Shown here one piece after another: positions 10,180 to 21,146 of a stretch of DNA of 64,000 nucleotides. The translations under genes and the position numbers were made by a program. Positions within the stretch are counted from its first letter, which is position 1. Each line of letters starts with the position of its first letter. The notes beneath the pieces were generated by a model. That model made no database searches. It saw nothing but the letters and a program-made list of their open reading frames with translations, and was not told where the DNA came from. Origin of the DNA: Symbiodinium natans (Eukaryota; Sar; Dinophyceae; Suessiales; Symbiodiniaceae); contig CAJNDS010000402.1 in NCBI GenBank assembly GCA_905221605.1, positions 124,001 through 188,000 of the forward strand. The letters run 5' to 3'.

Positions 10180-10370
10180 GCTGTCAGTTTGTAAGAAGAT
10201 GGGGCACTAAGATCATTTGACCATTCTGGGGCTGGAGAGGAGTTCTAGGCGTCCGCGGCATCCACACTTTTTTACAAGACGAGCAAGAAGTGTGCACACT
10301 GCACATCTCCGCAGCAAAAAAGCAAAACAGGAGGCGAAAAGCTTGAAGAGACTGAGGCACCCCGGGGATC

Positions 10371-10545
10371 ATCTGGGCACCCGGCCCTTGGCACCGGACT
10401 GGTCCACGTACTTGGGGAACCAGCGCTTGTGGCCGTAGCGCGCCAACCAGTATTCGTTCTCCTCGGCAGGAGAGGCAGGAGAGACTTCGCTGCCGATACG
10501 TTCCGCTCGCAAGTACTCTTGGGGCTCTCTCCATGACTCATGGGC
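10371..10545 (-). CDS. Possible host exon beside the copia insertion
   Basis: In a frame without its own ATG, the minus strand gives about 55 sensible residues with the segment EENEYWLARYGHKRWFPKY, rich in aromatic and charged residues, before a stop. Composition is much more protein-like than the two overlapping frames. I do not recognise the family. It may belong to the gene interrupted by the element (see 2245-2514). Exon borders are not determined. Confidence 0.4.
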
Positions 10546-13500
10546 TTATGCTGTTTGTGCAAGCCAAGGGGCCGCGATCTTCTTGGGATCATCCAGGCCA
10601 GCCTGAAGGGCTCTCTATCTGCGACAGAAGTGACTGTTGCTGATGATGCATCCCCGTCCGGCCCTTCTTGGAACTGCTCTTTAACTCTTTAGCCGCTGAT
10701 GCTTCCGTCTCTCGCTTCGAACGATGGTTGAGCGTCGTTTGATTGTATCTGGCTCTTGGCTGGCTGATGCTGACTGTACGTGCACACGCATCGGCTACAA
10801 TTCAAAGAGATGCCCAGGCCAAGAAAAACAACGCGTTGCCGCCTGGGCGATCTCCTTCTTCAGCTGGCGCCTCGGCGCTGGGATCAAAGACATATGTATG
10901 TATAGCTTAAGCGTAAAGTACATTTGTATTGTATAGTACACACTATATACTAACAATGTATGTGTACATATATATACATATACATATACTACTTACACTA
11001 CATATGTGTTTTCTACATAATGTAATCTTCCAATACAGGTTATACTCCCTCTCTCTCTACAAACATATATATATATATGCACATGATTCGGGACTGGGCA
11101 ACACCACATATGCATGTGTCTCTTCTGTGTACGTTCGTGGAAGCTTCGGCCAGCCCCGAAATTACGCTCTCGAAGAGAATTATGCAAAACTTCAAGAAGC
11201 AAAATAGGAAACTACTTACCTGATTGAAAATTCAATTTGTTCCCCGTGAGATGGTCGCATTCCTCTCCTCGCCGGTTTATCATCAATGGGAATGGGGTGT
11301 AGAGATCTCTATCTTCCTTCCTTCCAGCGAGCGTAGCCTCTATCTATCCATTCATCTTCTTCTATGGGGTCATAAGGGAGCAGAGGCCCCCGAGCGCAAC
11401 ACGTGCCCGAGTTCTGTCTCTCTTCTGCAGGGCATAAGGCTCGAAGACTACACGCGCGCAGGCTCCCAAATCTATATTTGCGAAACTGCAAGACATGCAA
11501 GCCGCCGGCACGATCTCTCTCCCTCTCTATCGGCAACACGGCCTATGTGCGGGAACAAGATCTTTCTGCCCTCCCTGGTCTTTCTCAACGAATCGATCTG
11601 CCATATCTTTCCCGGAGAGCACGACTCGCCCTGAAGACCCAAAAAGTGGTTCGGTTCAAACCCATTCTAACGTTCTAGTACAGGTCGCGCAGGTCGCGCT
11701 CGGTGAGGCTCAGGCAACTTGTCGTTGTTGCCACTCCCGCCGAAGCACTGGCGCAGTTGAAAGGCGTCCCTAAGCCTAGATGTGCTGCCGTCTTCTTATC
11801 TCTAGATGTTGCATTCCCCACGCCTCACCCACCTTCCACTTGATAGGACCGATCTGAAGCCTCAAAGCAGATCTCGATGATCTCACGTCTCTTCATATCG
11901 TTTCAAGAAGACCAGCATGGAAGTTGCGTTGCTTTTCTAAGGCAGCTGCGGAGCGGGGCAGTCAATGCCTGCCTTGAACTCCTGGTTTCATGGTTGTAAA
12001 GATTTCTCATCCTGCAACATATGTATTGTCAAGCCTGGCTCAAAGACTAAAACCATGTCCTCGGGGGAGGCTCGCATGCGGTAGCGGTAGCCTCACTGCT
12101 CAGGCAGCTCTCGCTGTGCCGGTGTGGCCAAACAGGCCAAACATCTAACAGGTCACCACTTCACCACACTTCACCCCACTTCACCACGCGCCTTGCGCCC
12201 ACTGCGACTTCTCGAAGCCCTTCTCTCCGATCCAGAAGCCTTCCTGGTCAGATTGCTCCACACTGCTCGACGCTGAATGTTCGGACGCCCCAGTGCCCCC
12301 GAAAGCCCCCCAAGCCCGGCCGAAGTCTGCAAAGAACGGTCGCCCTCCGGGGCTTCAAGCAGCATCTTGTCCAGCCCTTGGAGGGTTGCAACTTTGAGAG
12401 CCACAGAAAGAGTCTTTGAATGAGTCTTGCCAGGTCTTGCTGTGGGTCCAACTGTATCCCCTCATCTGAGTGGACCTCATCGTTGCATCACGGCCAACTG
12501 CACCACTTCGTGCATACACAGCAGCGAAACTACATCAGCACATAAGGCGCCGACGTAGTGCGGGAACCAGTGAGGCCAGCCTCACACAGACCAGAAATCT
12601 GGGACATCATGCAATGGGACAGATGCAGCACTCATAAGCCCCGTGCCCCCACGAAGCTCAGGCCATCAAGAAAGAGATAGGTAGCGCCCAGCACGAAGGC
12701 GAGACTGAACAGGAGCAAGGGATAGAAGCCCCCCAGCATGATAGCCCCCACCCTTGCTTTGCTTCTGAGATCCCCACGCCCCAGTCTGACCCAATGCACT
12801 TCGTCTCATGGCCATTGCCTGAATCAAAGCTCAGCTCCTAGCTACTCGCAGTCCACACTCAATCTCCAGTACCATCTTACCCAGGCCGAACAAAAATGAT
12901 GATTTGAGCCATGTCCGTGTTTCCACAGCGTACATGTTTGGATCTCCCATGCCGCCCCAGTGGACCAGAAACTACATTAAGCGTTCTCGCACGCCATCCA
13001 TGGGCCAGCAGAATTCCAACCAAATGCCAAACTTGCGACCACAGTCCCCCCCCCTTTGAAACTTGGCACCGGCTCTTTCTTTGCGGGCTTCATTGGGCCC
13101 TCGGTGGGGGGATGTGCTACATCTGGCCTCCGGAAGATCACAGCTCGGCACTGCTGGTCGTAGAGAAAAACAGCTGCGGCAGAACAATGGACATGAACTT
13201 GCACGTGACATCTCCGACGGTGGACACGACACAAGCAGCTCAAACGGCTCAGAGCTGATTCGGGCTCAAGGGAACTGTGCTCCCAAGGCGGTGACCACAA
13301 AGGCCGTCTTCTTGAGCCGCTTGAGGAAGGGCTGGAGCTCAAACATAACGGCCTCTCAGCTCTGGGACAACCCCCACCTCTAAGGACTTCAGCAATAACA
13401 ACCCACAAATGTCTGACTCACATGCTCAGCACCATCCTAGGAGCCACAACTGTACTTACGGATGAGCATGAAAAGAATACTTCGAAAGTCTAGCTGGCTT

Positions 13501-14222
13501 CAGTTTAGCGCCTGCTGCCAACACAACCAAGCACAACCAGATGCAAGCCTTGGCATCAGCATGCACCTCGCACCGGGAGTCTTTCTTTGAAATTATCCGA
13601 GCATCAAGCCGTTTGCCGAGAGTTTGGGTAGCACATGCAACTGCAAACGAAGCAAAGTGCCATGAAGGCGAGCAGAAAAAGTCTGTGGACACCACCTTCT
13701 TCTGGAAGCCCTCAACGCTGTAGGTACCAAGGAGCTCCTGAAGACAAGTCAGCGGTTGGTGTACCGCAGTCACGGACCGCAGGAAGTACTGGCATCGCAG
13801 GACAGCTCTTTATCGATGGAGCTCTGAATTCTGCGTGAGACTCTGCCTTTCAAGCGGCGCATTCTTGCACCGCGAATTCGACCTACGCCTAGCTACGTGA
13901 CCTAATTCAGTCCAGGCCCAGAACAGTGTCCTCAGCTACTCCGAGCAGGTCGAATTCAGCTGAGGGGAAGGCTCGGGTGCAACATGGCGTGACAAGCACA
14001 GAAATACAGACTTGAACTGATTACACAAGCAAACATACCAGATACTTCTCCAAGAGCTGTCGCCGGGCTTCCAAGCTTGCAGGAGCTTTGGGGACGCTCG
14101 CGGCTGGAGGATACCCCGATGTCTCCGTTGCCGGCTTCTCCGGCTTCTGCGGGTATCCAGAAGCTTGCGGCTGCCGGGCCATCGCTTCCCTCTTGGAAGA
14201 TCCTTCAGAGAGCTTCAGCACC
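10546..14222. other. Intergenic or intronic DNA with simple repeats
   Basis: Apart from the AT-rich tract entered separately, this stretch has only overlapping short frames without domains. A short tandem CTTCACCACA-type repeat lies at about 12150-12190. A minus frame at 12977-13408 includes a short hydrophobic segment but no recognisable fold. It may hold introns of the NHL gene's 3' part or an intergenic spacer. Confidence 0.4.
10880..11090. repeat. AT-rich TA/TGTA microsatellite
   Basis: Alternating ATATAC, TATGTA and TATA tracts are interleaved with a short CT run near 11045. The tract is much richer in A+T than its neighbours. Frames translated through it are low-complexity Tyr/Ile peptides and are not genes. 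Confidence 0.8.
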
Positions 14223-14299
14223 TCAGAGACGTGGAAGAGGGATGAACTGATGAACTGTCGAATGCTGCCTAGAACGAGGAGACGCCCATGAGGCCGCAA

Positions 14300-17275
14300 C
14301 AATGCAAAGAAACAATGACAAGACACCGCTTCTCGGGCAGTGCAAAACAAGCCGAGATGCAACAGCACGGCGCTCATCTGATACGTAGATGCTTCCATCA
14401 CTGCCCAGAGCCAGTCCCCACCTTTCCAGCGTTTTCAGTGTGGAGATTGCGAGCGTCCAGACGTGAGCAGAACGCGCAGAACCGAACCCACAGACCCTCC
14501 ATTTCTTGCGGAGCCGCGGTCGCTCCAGAAGGTCTGGGCCTGCCACCAGCTCGCCGGAAGCCCCTCCTTCCGGATCTTCTCTCTGTGCGTTTCATGGCGA
14601 CATGAGGACACTGTGAGGACACTGTGAGGACACTGTCAGGACCCGCACTTCCCTGACCTCCGACCCAACCTAGTCGACTGCACTGAATGACTGGAGGGAG
14701 CGGCTAGAAGATGGCTAGAAGAATTCACATTCCAACTCCTAAGAGAACGATGCAAGCCAAAAGCCAAGCCAAACACCGCATGGCGCTGTTACGAGCTGTC
14801 GCCAGAAAAGCAGCCTTTGAGTCGCCTCCTCGAAAGCGCAGCACTCGCCCGTTCGCGCGGTCCGCGACCAGAAAGCTGCCATCCGCCTCGACCACAAGGC
14901 CTGATGTTCTACAAAAAGGCACGGCGGGGGGCTATGCAGAGGATGGGCACAGTGCTGCCCTTTCGGGCCTGTGGGCATGTTCAGCTCGTTCAGGCTGTCC
15001 CCAGCTTTGCATTCCGCAGACCCGGCTACTGTCACTCCTCTCAAGGCAAATCTGCACAGCCTGGGCCTTGGAAGACAGCGACACGGTGTAGCGCACCTAT
15101 TTAGCACCCTCCCGGAATTCGGCTTAACCTGCGACTGCCTTCCCGCTCTCCGGGCCGAAAGCGCTGTATTCGATGGTTGTTGGTGTCCGATACCTTCGAA
15201 ACTTTCCGGAACGATTCGGAACTCTCAGCTCTGCAAGGCCATCACAAGTAAATTTCCTCGCAAAGCTGCCAGCAAAGATCCATCCGCACAGAAGGCCACG
15301 GAGCTTGGGAAGTTCAACTTCGTGGCTTCGCTTCCACCTTCGGGCGCTCAAGCTGGACAGCTAGATTCACTTAGATGCTCCTCCCGGACCCCCAAAAACG
15401 AAGCAGAATGCAACTTGAGGGCCTTATGCAAAAGGAGAAGAAGTCTCCGCTAAAAAAATATCTGTCGGCCAAGCAGCAGGAGTTCGGCACTCCGGCGAGC
15501 ACCTCGGGAGCGGAGGTCCCGCGGTACCGCAGCACGCGGTGGCCTCTGCGTGACTCGCAACACTCTCTCTGGAACAAGTGTGGCCCAACCGATTGAAAGC
15601 AGCTGCGTGGAGACTCTCTTACATGTACAAAAAAAGTATATATAATCTTTTTGACATGCTTTGACCGCAGTGGAGGGACTCAAAGTAGCTGAAGGCGCTT
15701 AAAGCAAAAAACGTTTCGCTGCATTGGGTTTGCGTTTTGGCATGGCTTGCCCTCGCCTTTTGGTTGCCCTCGCCTTTTTCGCTCAGCTCGTGGCTCTCGC
15801 ACGTGGTGCATCCGAGCAGCTCCAGGTGTCACAGACGACAACGTCATCTTCTTGGCGGACAATGGCACGGGGATGCCTCAGCTTCTCAGATTCGGCACAG
15901 CTGAGTGCCACGAAACGCTCAAAGGTGCGCCATGGGCTGTGCTGCGTCTCGGCCCATGACTTCAGGGCCTCAGGTGCTGCCACCGACTTCGCCTTGGTTC
16001 CGCTCTGCTCCAGGGCGCCACGACGTCTGCAAAAAGAACACCGGCTCAAGTACCGAGCAAGCAACTAATAGCAACTAGCCTTCCAAGTGAAGCTTCACTG
16101 AACGAACTTGCGCGAAAGGACCGGAGGAGCTGTTGGATGTGGAACGAGCACACGGCCAGCTGCAGACTGGCCTTTCACGAGATGTCTCTGGGCTCGCGTC
16201 GAGGCCGGGGTGCCTTTTTTGGAGCCTTGCTCTCTCCCCTTCTTCTTCTCCTCCTCCTCCTCCGCCTCCTTATCTTCTTTCTCTCTTCCTTCTTCTTCCT
16301 TCCACTGCACCTGGTCCCCCTGTGTGGGGGGACCGCCCTAACGGGCGAGCTCCAGCGAACTGTCTGTGTGTGAAACATCCGTGGTGCTGGGGTTTTACTC
16401 CAGGAATGTACTGTGTGTTAAGCGATGCGTTCCAAGCTAAGTCGAGGTTGCACATACAAACAAGGCGGGCATTCCTGTATGTGAGGGGACCCCCATGCCA
16501 GTTCACACCACCTCTCTCTCTCTCGCTGCGTGTGCTGCTTTGCCAGGCTTTGCCTCATCTACCCAGTAACAGCATCTAAGAGTAGGCCTTGTCACAATTA
16601 CGAAGGTCACTTGCCTGCCTCCGGGGCCTGGCTGGAAGGCTTGCACTCGCGCAGCAGCACAATCCAGCACCAGGAGCCCATCCCTCAGAATTGGTTGGTA
16701 CCGAGCACTTTTTGCGTCGCGAGCGCTCTGTGCTTCGCGAGCAAAGTGCTTCTCAAGCAGAGCTTCTCAGCTTTGGATCACCGGATGTGTCAACTAAGTC
16801 AGACTCGGGCTTGTGACCACGTCAATGGGGTTCTTGAGGAGGAAGCCGTCCCCTTCTGGTGCAGCAAGCGGACGATCGATGTCCTGCTTTGCACAGCAGC
16901 GGTTGAATCCAAAACCTTTTCAAGCGCGCTGCAACGGTCATGCTGCATGCTGATGTCCTTGAGATAATCCACGTCCATCAGCTGCTTTCCATCTTCCCCA
17001 GCGACAACCTGACCGCGAGCGTCGTCTGCCGCATAGCGGAAGATGCAGTAGCTGCCGAAGTCTGCCACATAAAGGGAGCCATCCTCTGCTGCATGGAGAT
17101 CAGAAAGAGCACAGGCAGCAAAAACATGCGAAAACCTCCCAAGCACTAACCGGTGTGTGTGTGTGTGTCGACCCGCAATCACTAAGATGCCAACGGCATC
17201 CACGTGGATCCCCCGTGGCTGGCTCATCAGGCGACGGCCATCTTTCCCGATGCCCTTGCCTCTGCTACCTACCAT
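14300..17275 (-). CDS. NHL-repeat beta-propeller protein, multi-exon, partial
   Basis: At least seven separate minus-strand pieces give NHL-type motifs (hydrophobic, DG, then V-A-D or similar). They are about 17190-17275 (QPRGIHVD), 16930-17070 (DGSLYVADFGSYCIFRY), 15870-15960 (LRHPRAIVRQEDDVVVCDT), 15480-15570 (GHRVLRYRG), 15230-15345 (LNFPSSVAFCADGSLLAA), 14800-15070 (NELNMPTG joined to LVVEADGSFLVADRANGR), and about 14400-14460 (WGLALGSDGSIYVSD). NHL repeats form propellers used for protein or RNA binding. The best-supported junction is a 68-nt intron at 14968-14901 on the minus strand. It begins GC, ends AG, and joins ACA-G to GC-CTT without loss of frame. Start, end and most borders are unresolved. 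Confidence 0.65.
14603..14642. repeat. Short 11-bp tandem repeat
   Basis: TGAGGACACTG is repeated three times exactly, and a fourth copy starts with one change (TCAGGAC). It is a microsatellite-scale tandem repeat between NHL exons, probably intronic. Confidence 0.85.
16220..16315. repeat. Pyrimidine-rich (CTT/CTC) tract
   Basis: Nearly 90 bp of C and T dominated by TTC and TCC triplets on the + strand, lying within the NHL gene region. It breaks up any long frame and is probably intronic. A Lys/Glu/Arg-rich frame on the minus strand here is an effect of the repeat. Confidence 0.8.
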
Positions 17276-17597
17276 GTGGCCGAAGCGCTTTAAGCTTGAC
17301 TCAGGAATTCAGAGATAAAGGGGGGACCCAAGAAAAGAAGTGTGCGCTCCAAGGCAGGCCTGCACCATATTGAAAGGCGACGCTTGCGCCTGAAGAATGC
17401 TTCTGCATGCGAATTCAACAGCCTCACTGCCTGAAGTCTCTCATCTAGTCTAGCGATTGGTGCGTCGAGAAGCCAATCGGTGCCATGGCAGCGCTCCGGA
17501 GCCAGGCAGGGGCAAGACTACTATGTTATTGAAATATTGCATACGGCTGTTGCTCAACTTGCGACTTCCTTACAACAGACGGGCATGCATGAAAAGC
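17276..17597. other. Spacer upstream of the NHL exons
   Basis: No domain-bearing frame or repeat element is visible on either strand in this stretch. It may hold the 5' end of the NHL gene. Confidence 0.4.
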
Positions 17598-18218
17598 CTA
17601 AGTAAGCACACTGCGTGACATGAAAACAAGCAAAGTAAGCAGAGCCTGCTTGAGAGACACAGAGCGGTCAGTCGCATCTTCCACTCGAGAAACACAGCGG
17701 ACCCTGCGATTCCGACGGCGGAGGAACGGACGGAAGTCCTCCAGGAGCTGCTCTGCTTGCGCCTTGGTGAGTGTCCTCAACTCCGGGGTTCGCGGACACC
17801 GACTCACCGTGAACCAGCTAATGAACCCCCCTTGGGAACCAATGAGCTGCCCTTTGCAGAAGTACGTGTTGAACGCGTTCCACGTCTGGACCACGTCATG
17901 CACTAAAGACAGAATCTCTCGGCTCCTGGTCCGCTCGGCTGAACGGTATCCAAACGGTGGCCTCAGCTTCCGGCACAGAATCACATGAGGAGCTACAGGG
18001 ACCGTCCCCGGACTAAGCTCAGAGGGACCGTCCCCGGACGCTCTTGCAATGGCCAAGATCAACATCCCCATCGCGAAACCACAGAAACGTGACATCGGGT
18101 CCCACACCTGTTGGGCGTTGGCATCTCCGGCTCCTTCGGCTGGTCGATGATGGGTTTGCCCTCCTTGGTCCGATAGAAACGCATCAGTGGCCAAGCACTC
18201 TCTGTACCTCTGGCTCAC
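17598..18218 (-). CDS. Unknown 206-codon ORF
   Basis: This is the longest uninterrupted non-repeat frame between 10 and 20 kb. The protein is mixed and globular-looking, with a central aromatic segment (WNAFNTYFCKGQLIG) and a basic Arg-rich patch (RPFLRRRNRRVR). A perfect 12-bp direct repeat (GGACCGTCCCCG) lies inside it near 18000-18035. I do not recognise a family. It could be a single-exon gene, a large exon, or part of a decayed retroelement. The ATG at 18218 is simply the first available. Confidence 0.4.
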   Translation of the reverse strand: MSQRYRECLATDAFLSDQGGQTHHRPAEGAGDANAQQVWDPMSRFCGFAMGMLILAIARASGDGPSELSPGTVPVAPHVILCRKLRPPFGYRSAERTRSREILSLVHDVVQTWNAFNTYFCKGQLIGSQGGFISWFTVSRCPRTPELRTLTKAQAEQLLEDFRPFLRRRNRRVRCVSRVEDATDRSVSLKQALLTLLVFMSRSVLT

Positions 18219-19425
18219 CGCATGCCTCCTTCTTTTTCAACAAGCGGAGGCTCTCTCTCCGTAAGACAGCAAGAGATTCACATGACAGTCGGAGACAGTC
18301 CGTCCACCGTCCAAGTCCGGCTCAGATGTGTGTCCCAGTGCAAAGAAACTACTACAGTGTACTACACCTCCCTGCGAACCACCACGCCATGTCAGTTCAG
18401 CACAATTGCCGCAGTAGAGTGCACGAGCCAGTGCAAGCGCAGATGACCGCCGATGTCCTTTAAGGCCGCTGATATTGGCACCGCCTGCGCCATCATGCTC
18501 CAGGGGCTCCGTCGGCAAGACTCTCAGCTGGAATCGAGCCAGTCGATAGCGCCGCAAGGCACTGAGCGGTACCTATGCCTGGGGGTACACAAAAGCATCC
18601 CGGACACCGTAGTTCAGGGAAACGTCGTCCGTGACCACCAGCCTCACAAAGCAACAATGCGTTTACGCAGAAAACCATAGCAGAAGAGTCCTAGCAGCAC
18701 ATGTGTCCGAGGCCTGCAGGCATGCCGAGCACGAGGTGACAACCTGGCAGGCTGACACTTTGAAAGTTGCCAACCCCTCTTGTCGTGACCACGCCTCTCG
18801 TAGAGGTCTCTGGGCATGCAGCGCGGGGCCAGCTTCCAGGGATTCCGCCACAGCTCATCGGTCGACCCGACGCACCACCACGCGGCGGCAAACTCCACAT
18901 TGGGCAGGAATCTAGTTGACTGGGACCTTGGGCAGGTAACCAAAAAATGTCGAGACAAGCCTGGATTCTGGCCACGCCGCATGTTCCGCTAGACATGAAA
19001 AAAGCGACTGTGCAGTCAGCGTTACAAGTTGCTCCCCTGCAAGGGCCGACACCGACTTTTACCTTGCCTTCGACAGCTTGACAGCAGAAATTAAGCAGTT
19101 TTGAATCTGCGCGGTACCCATGCTCTTGGCTGGATTGGAGATTGGAGTCGACATGAGGCCATCTTGTAAGAATCGCATGGCCAATGGTGTTCATCGGGAA
19201 AGCCGTACTGTAGAGCTTGCGCGGTGAGTCGGCCCAGTGGGCCCTTTTCCCCTCAGACGTTGGCCCCTCCCGTCTCTTCGGCCCTCCCATCTCTTCCGCC
19301 TTCGGCCTCTTCGGCCATCCCCTGCCTGTTCATCTGTTTATTGTTCAACTTGCACAGACTGACCAGGCCTGAGAACGGCCCAGCACATTTTGCGCATCCT
19401 GGTCCCCAGCTGAGCTTCTGGGGAC
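18219..19425. other. Spacer or introns between unknown ORF and PhyH-like gene
   Basis: Several short frames occur on both strands with Thr/Cys- or Pro-rich composition, none with a domain. A minus frame near 19140-19240 (RKLYSTAFP) could be the next exon of the PhyH-like gene downstream of the 19426 donor, but no acceptor is certain. Confidence 0.35.
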
Positions 19426-20475
19426 CGCGCAAGTTTGGAGTGCCTCCATGCCAGGCTCGATTGTCGCGCAGGATAGCGGTGCCTGACCAAAGTGATCCCG
19501 AGTGATTCCCTCCGACCATGACCCCTGCATTTGTGCCCATGCTTGCACAGCGCCTGCCGGCACAGGGCAGAAGGTGAAGAGCCGCCATAGGCCGGGCTCC
19601 AAGTTTGGCTCAGGAGGCCGCCATGTCCAGGGTGGGCGCCCCGAAGGAATGACGTGCGTGCCAGGTATCAGCCGCCTGACAACACCATGTCGGTAATGGC
19701 GACAGCAGCAACACGTAGAAACTGCAATACGAAACTGTCCCAACTGTCACGCCAACGCTAAAGCTTCTAAAGAGGACAAAGCTTCGTCGGGCCGTTGTCC
19801 CACGTCAGCGGCTGCAGCGGCACGTTTAAGGTAACGACGGGTGAGGCTGGCTGGTCGTGACACCCTGGGAAGTCTAGATCCACATGCAGCGGCTGGTACT
19901 CACGGGTGTTGGGAAGGACAAAGTCCCCACCGGCACCGGCGCACAAGTAGCCGGATGTGCCAAAGATACTCTGAAGAACTGGGGTGACCTGTGTGCGGCA
20001 GCAGGCGGCACAGCACACAACCATCCTACCATCCACCCAGCATCCACCCATCACCATCCCACCTTCTCCAGGTCAATCAGGGAAGCCCACTCAGGACGAT
20101 GCAGAAGATGGCCAGTGATCTGAGCCTCAGCAATCTTGCCTCCCGAAATTTTTCAGCACCCCCTGAACCGAGGTTACTCGGGGGGACATGTTGCAGCGGT
20201 GTTTGCTTGGGCTTTTGTTTCGGTCTGTAGGAAGGCTTTGAACTCGAGGTGGCCTCACCCAGTGAGTATCGACCCCGTCCACGGTTGCCGAGCCCATGGG
20301 GGTCTTTGCCCCTCATCTCCGCCTCCTCTGTCCGGCAGGCCATCAGCAGCTCGTGGCAGAGTTTCTCACTCACCGCACCGGGTATAAGGACGAAGCCCGC
20401 GGAGCGGAAGATGTCGGCTGCCAGCTCAGCATCTCCCTGAACGCAGTAGAGGTCAAGCTCAGGCAGTCCATTGCC
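19426..20475 (-). CDS. Phytanoyl-CoA dioxygenase (PhyH)-like protein, multi-exon
   Basis: Five exons are recognisable. They are about 20475-20259 (FRSAGFVLIPGAVS), 20139-20063 (HRPEWASLIDLEK), 19988-19783 with the iron-binding HxD (PLHVDLD) and NGPTK, 19675 to about 19640 (RLIPGTH), and 19482-19426 with the distal His (RDNRAWHGG). HxD plus a distal His are the Fe(II) ligands of PhyH-type 2-oxoglutarate oxygenases, which hydroxylate small molecules or lipids. Proposed introns on the minus strand are 20258-20140 (GT-AG, 119 nt), 20062-19989 (GT-AG, 74 nt) and 19782-19676 (GC-AG, 107 nt); all keep frame. The fourth intron and both gene ends are unresolved. The substrate cannot be told. Confidence 0.75.
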
Positions 20476-20763
20476 TTGGTGCAGTTGTTGCCGAAGATCA
20501 CCATCTTCGCGGTGGCTGTTGCGGCCTCGCACCTGAAGGGTCCGCCTGTACACGGCAGCCCCAGCCAAGAGCAGCCCAGCCCTGGTGGCCCTGGTGGCCC
20601 TGGTGCAACTTCGTCGACCTCGTGCTCGCAGGGGTCCGAGTGGGTGCCGACATGGGGCAGGACCGCGCAGCCCACATGCTGGCCCGCATGCAGCAACCGA
20701 ACAACCCCATCCGCTTGCAGACAGCTGCATCTGCAGGCACCCATGGAAAATGTGAAGCTCGAG

Positions 20764-21050
20764 TGGGACTCTTCACTGCATAAGAAAGCTTGGAACATCT
20801 CGGAACTCGACCTTCCGTCTTTGCTCCAAGTCGTGCTTGGCCTTGGCGGCCCTGTACTCTTCCTGCTCCTGAAAACCCACAGAACATCATACAGCTTTCG
20901 CTTTGTGCACAGAAAATGCAAAAACCTCCACGAATGGCACACGTCGCTCTCCACTCCGCTGGCCTTGAGGCGCTTCATCTTCCTTTCTTCCGCGCCTCGA
21001 GGCACACCGCGAAAGCCATGTAGTCTTCTGTGAGAAGAAATACAAGAACA
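20764..21050 (-). CDS. Coiled-coil exons, possibly 5' part of the PhyH-like gene
   Basis: Two minus-strand pieces are highly charged and helical. At 20880-20764 there is EQEEYRAAKAKHDLEQRRK followed by a stop, and near 20985-20950 there is AEERKMKRLKASGVES. Both look like coiled coil. They lie upstream of the PhyH-like exons on the same strand, so they may be an N-terminal extension of that protein or a separate small gene. Splice sites were not fixed. Confidence 0.4.
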
Positions 21051-21146
21051 AGTTACCATACAGGCACTACTCAGCAGACATGCCCACATATTTGTATCAA
21101 TACGGATGAGACTTAGCAGGCGCCACAATGTGCCACAGCTGCGCCT

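Larger units (their letters stand above)
2639..10184 (-). mobile_element. Ty1/copia LTR retrotransposon, full length, frame-broken
   Basis: This is a 7.5-kb element read from the minus strand. Two 148-bp LTRs, identical by eye, begin TG and end CA in the element's orientation. They are flanked by a short target-site duplication, GCTG (GCTGT if the LTR is taken one base shorter), at 2639-2643 and 10180-10184. Next to the upstream LTR is a primer-binding site, and next to the downstream LTR is a purine-rich tract at about 2792-2806 on the minus strand. Domain order is Gag, protease-like, integrase, reverse transcriptase, RNase H. Integrase before RT places it in Ty1/copia (Pseudoviridae-type), not gypsy. 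Identical LTRs suggest a recent insertion. The coding frame changes near 8.8, 8.07, 7.39, 6.23 and 4.88 kb, so it cannot make a full polyprotein as written unless these are sequencing errors or recoding sites. Confidence 0.95.

Noticed and set aside
11640-11680. GGTTCAAACCC near 11653 as a tRNA B box
   Set aside because: No A box, acceptor stem or cloverleaf could be drawn around it.
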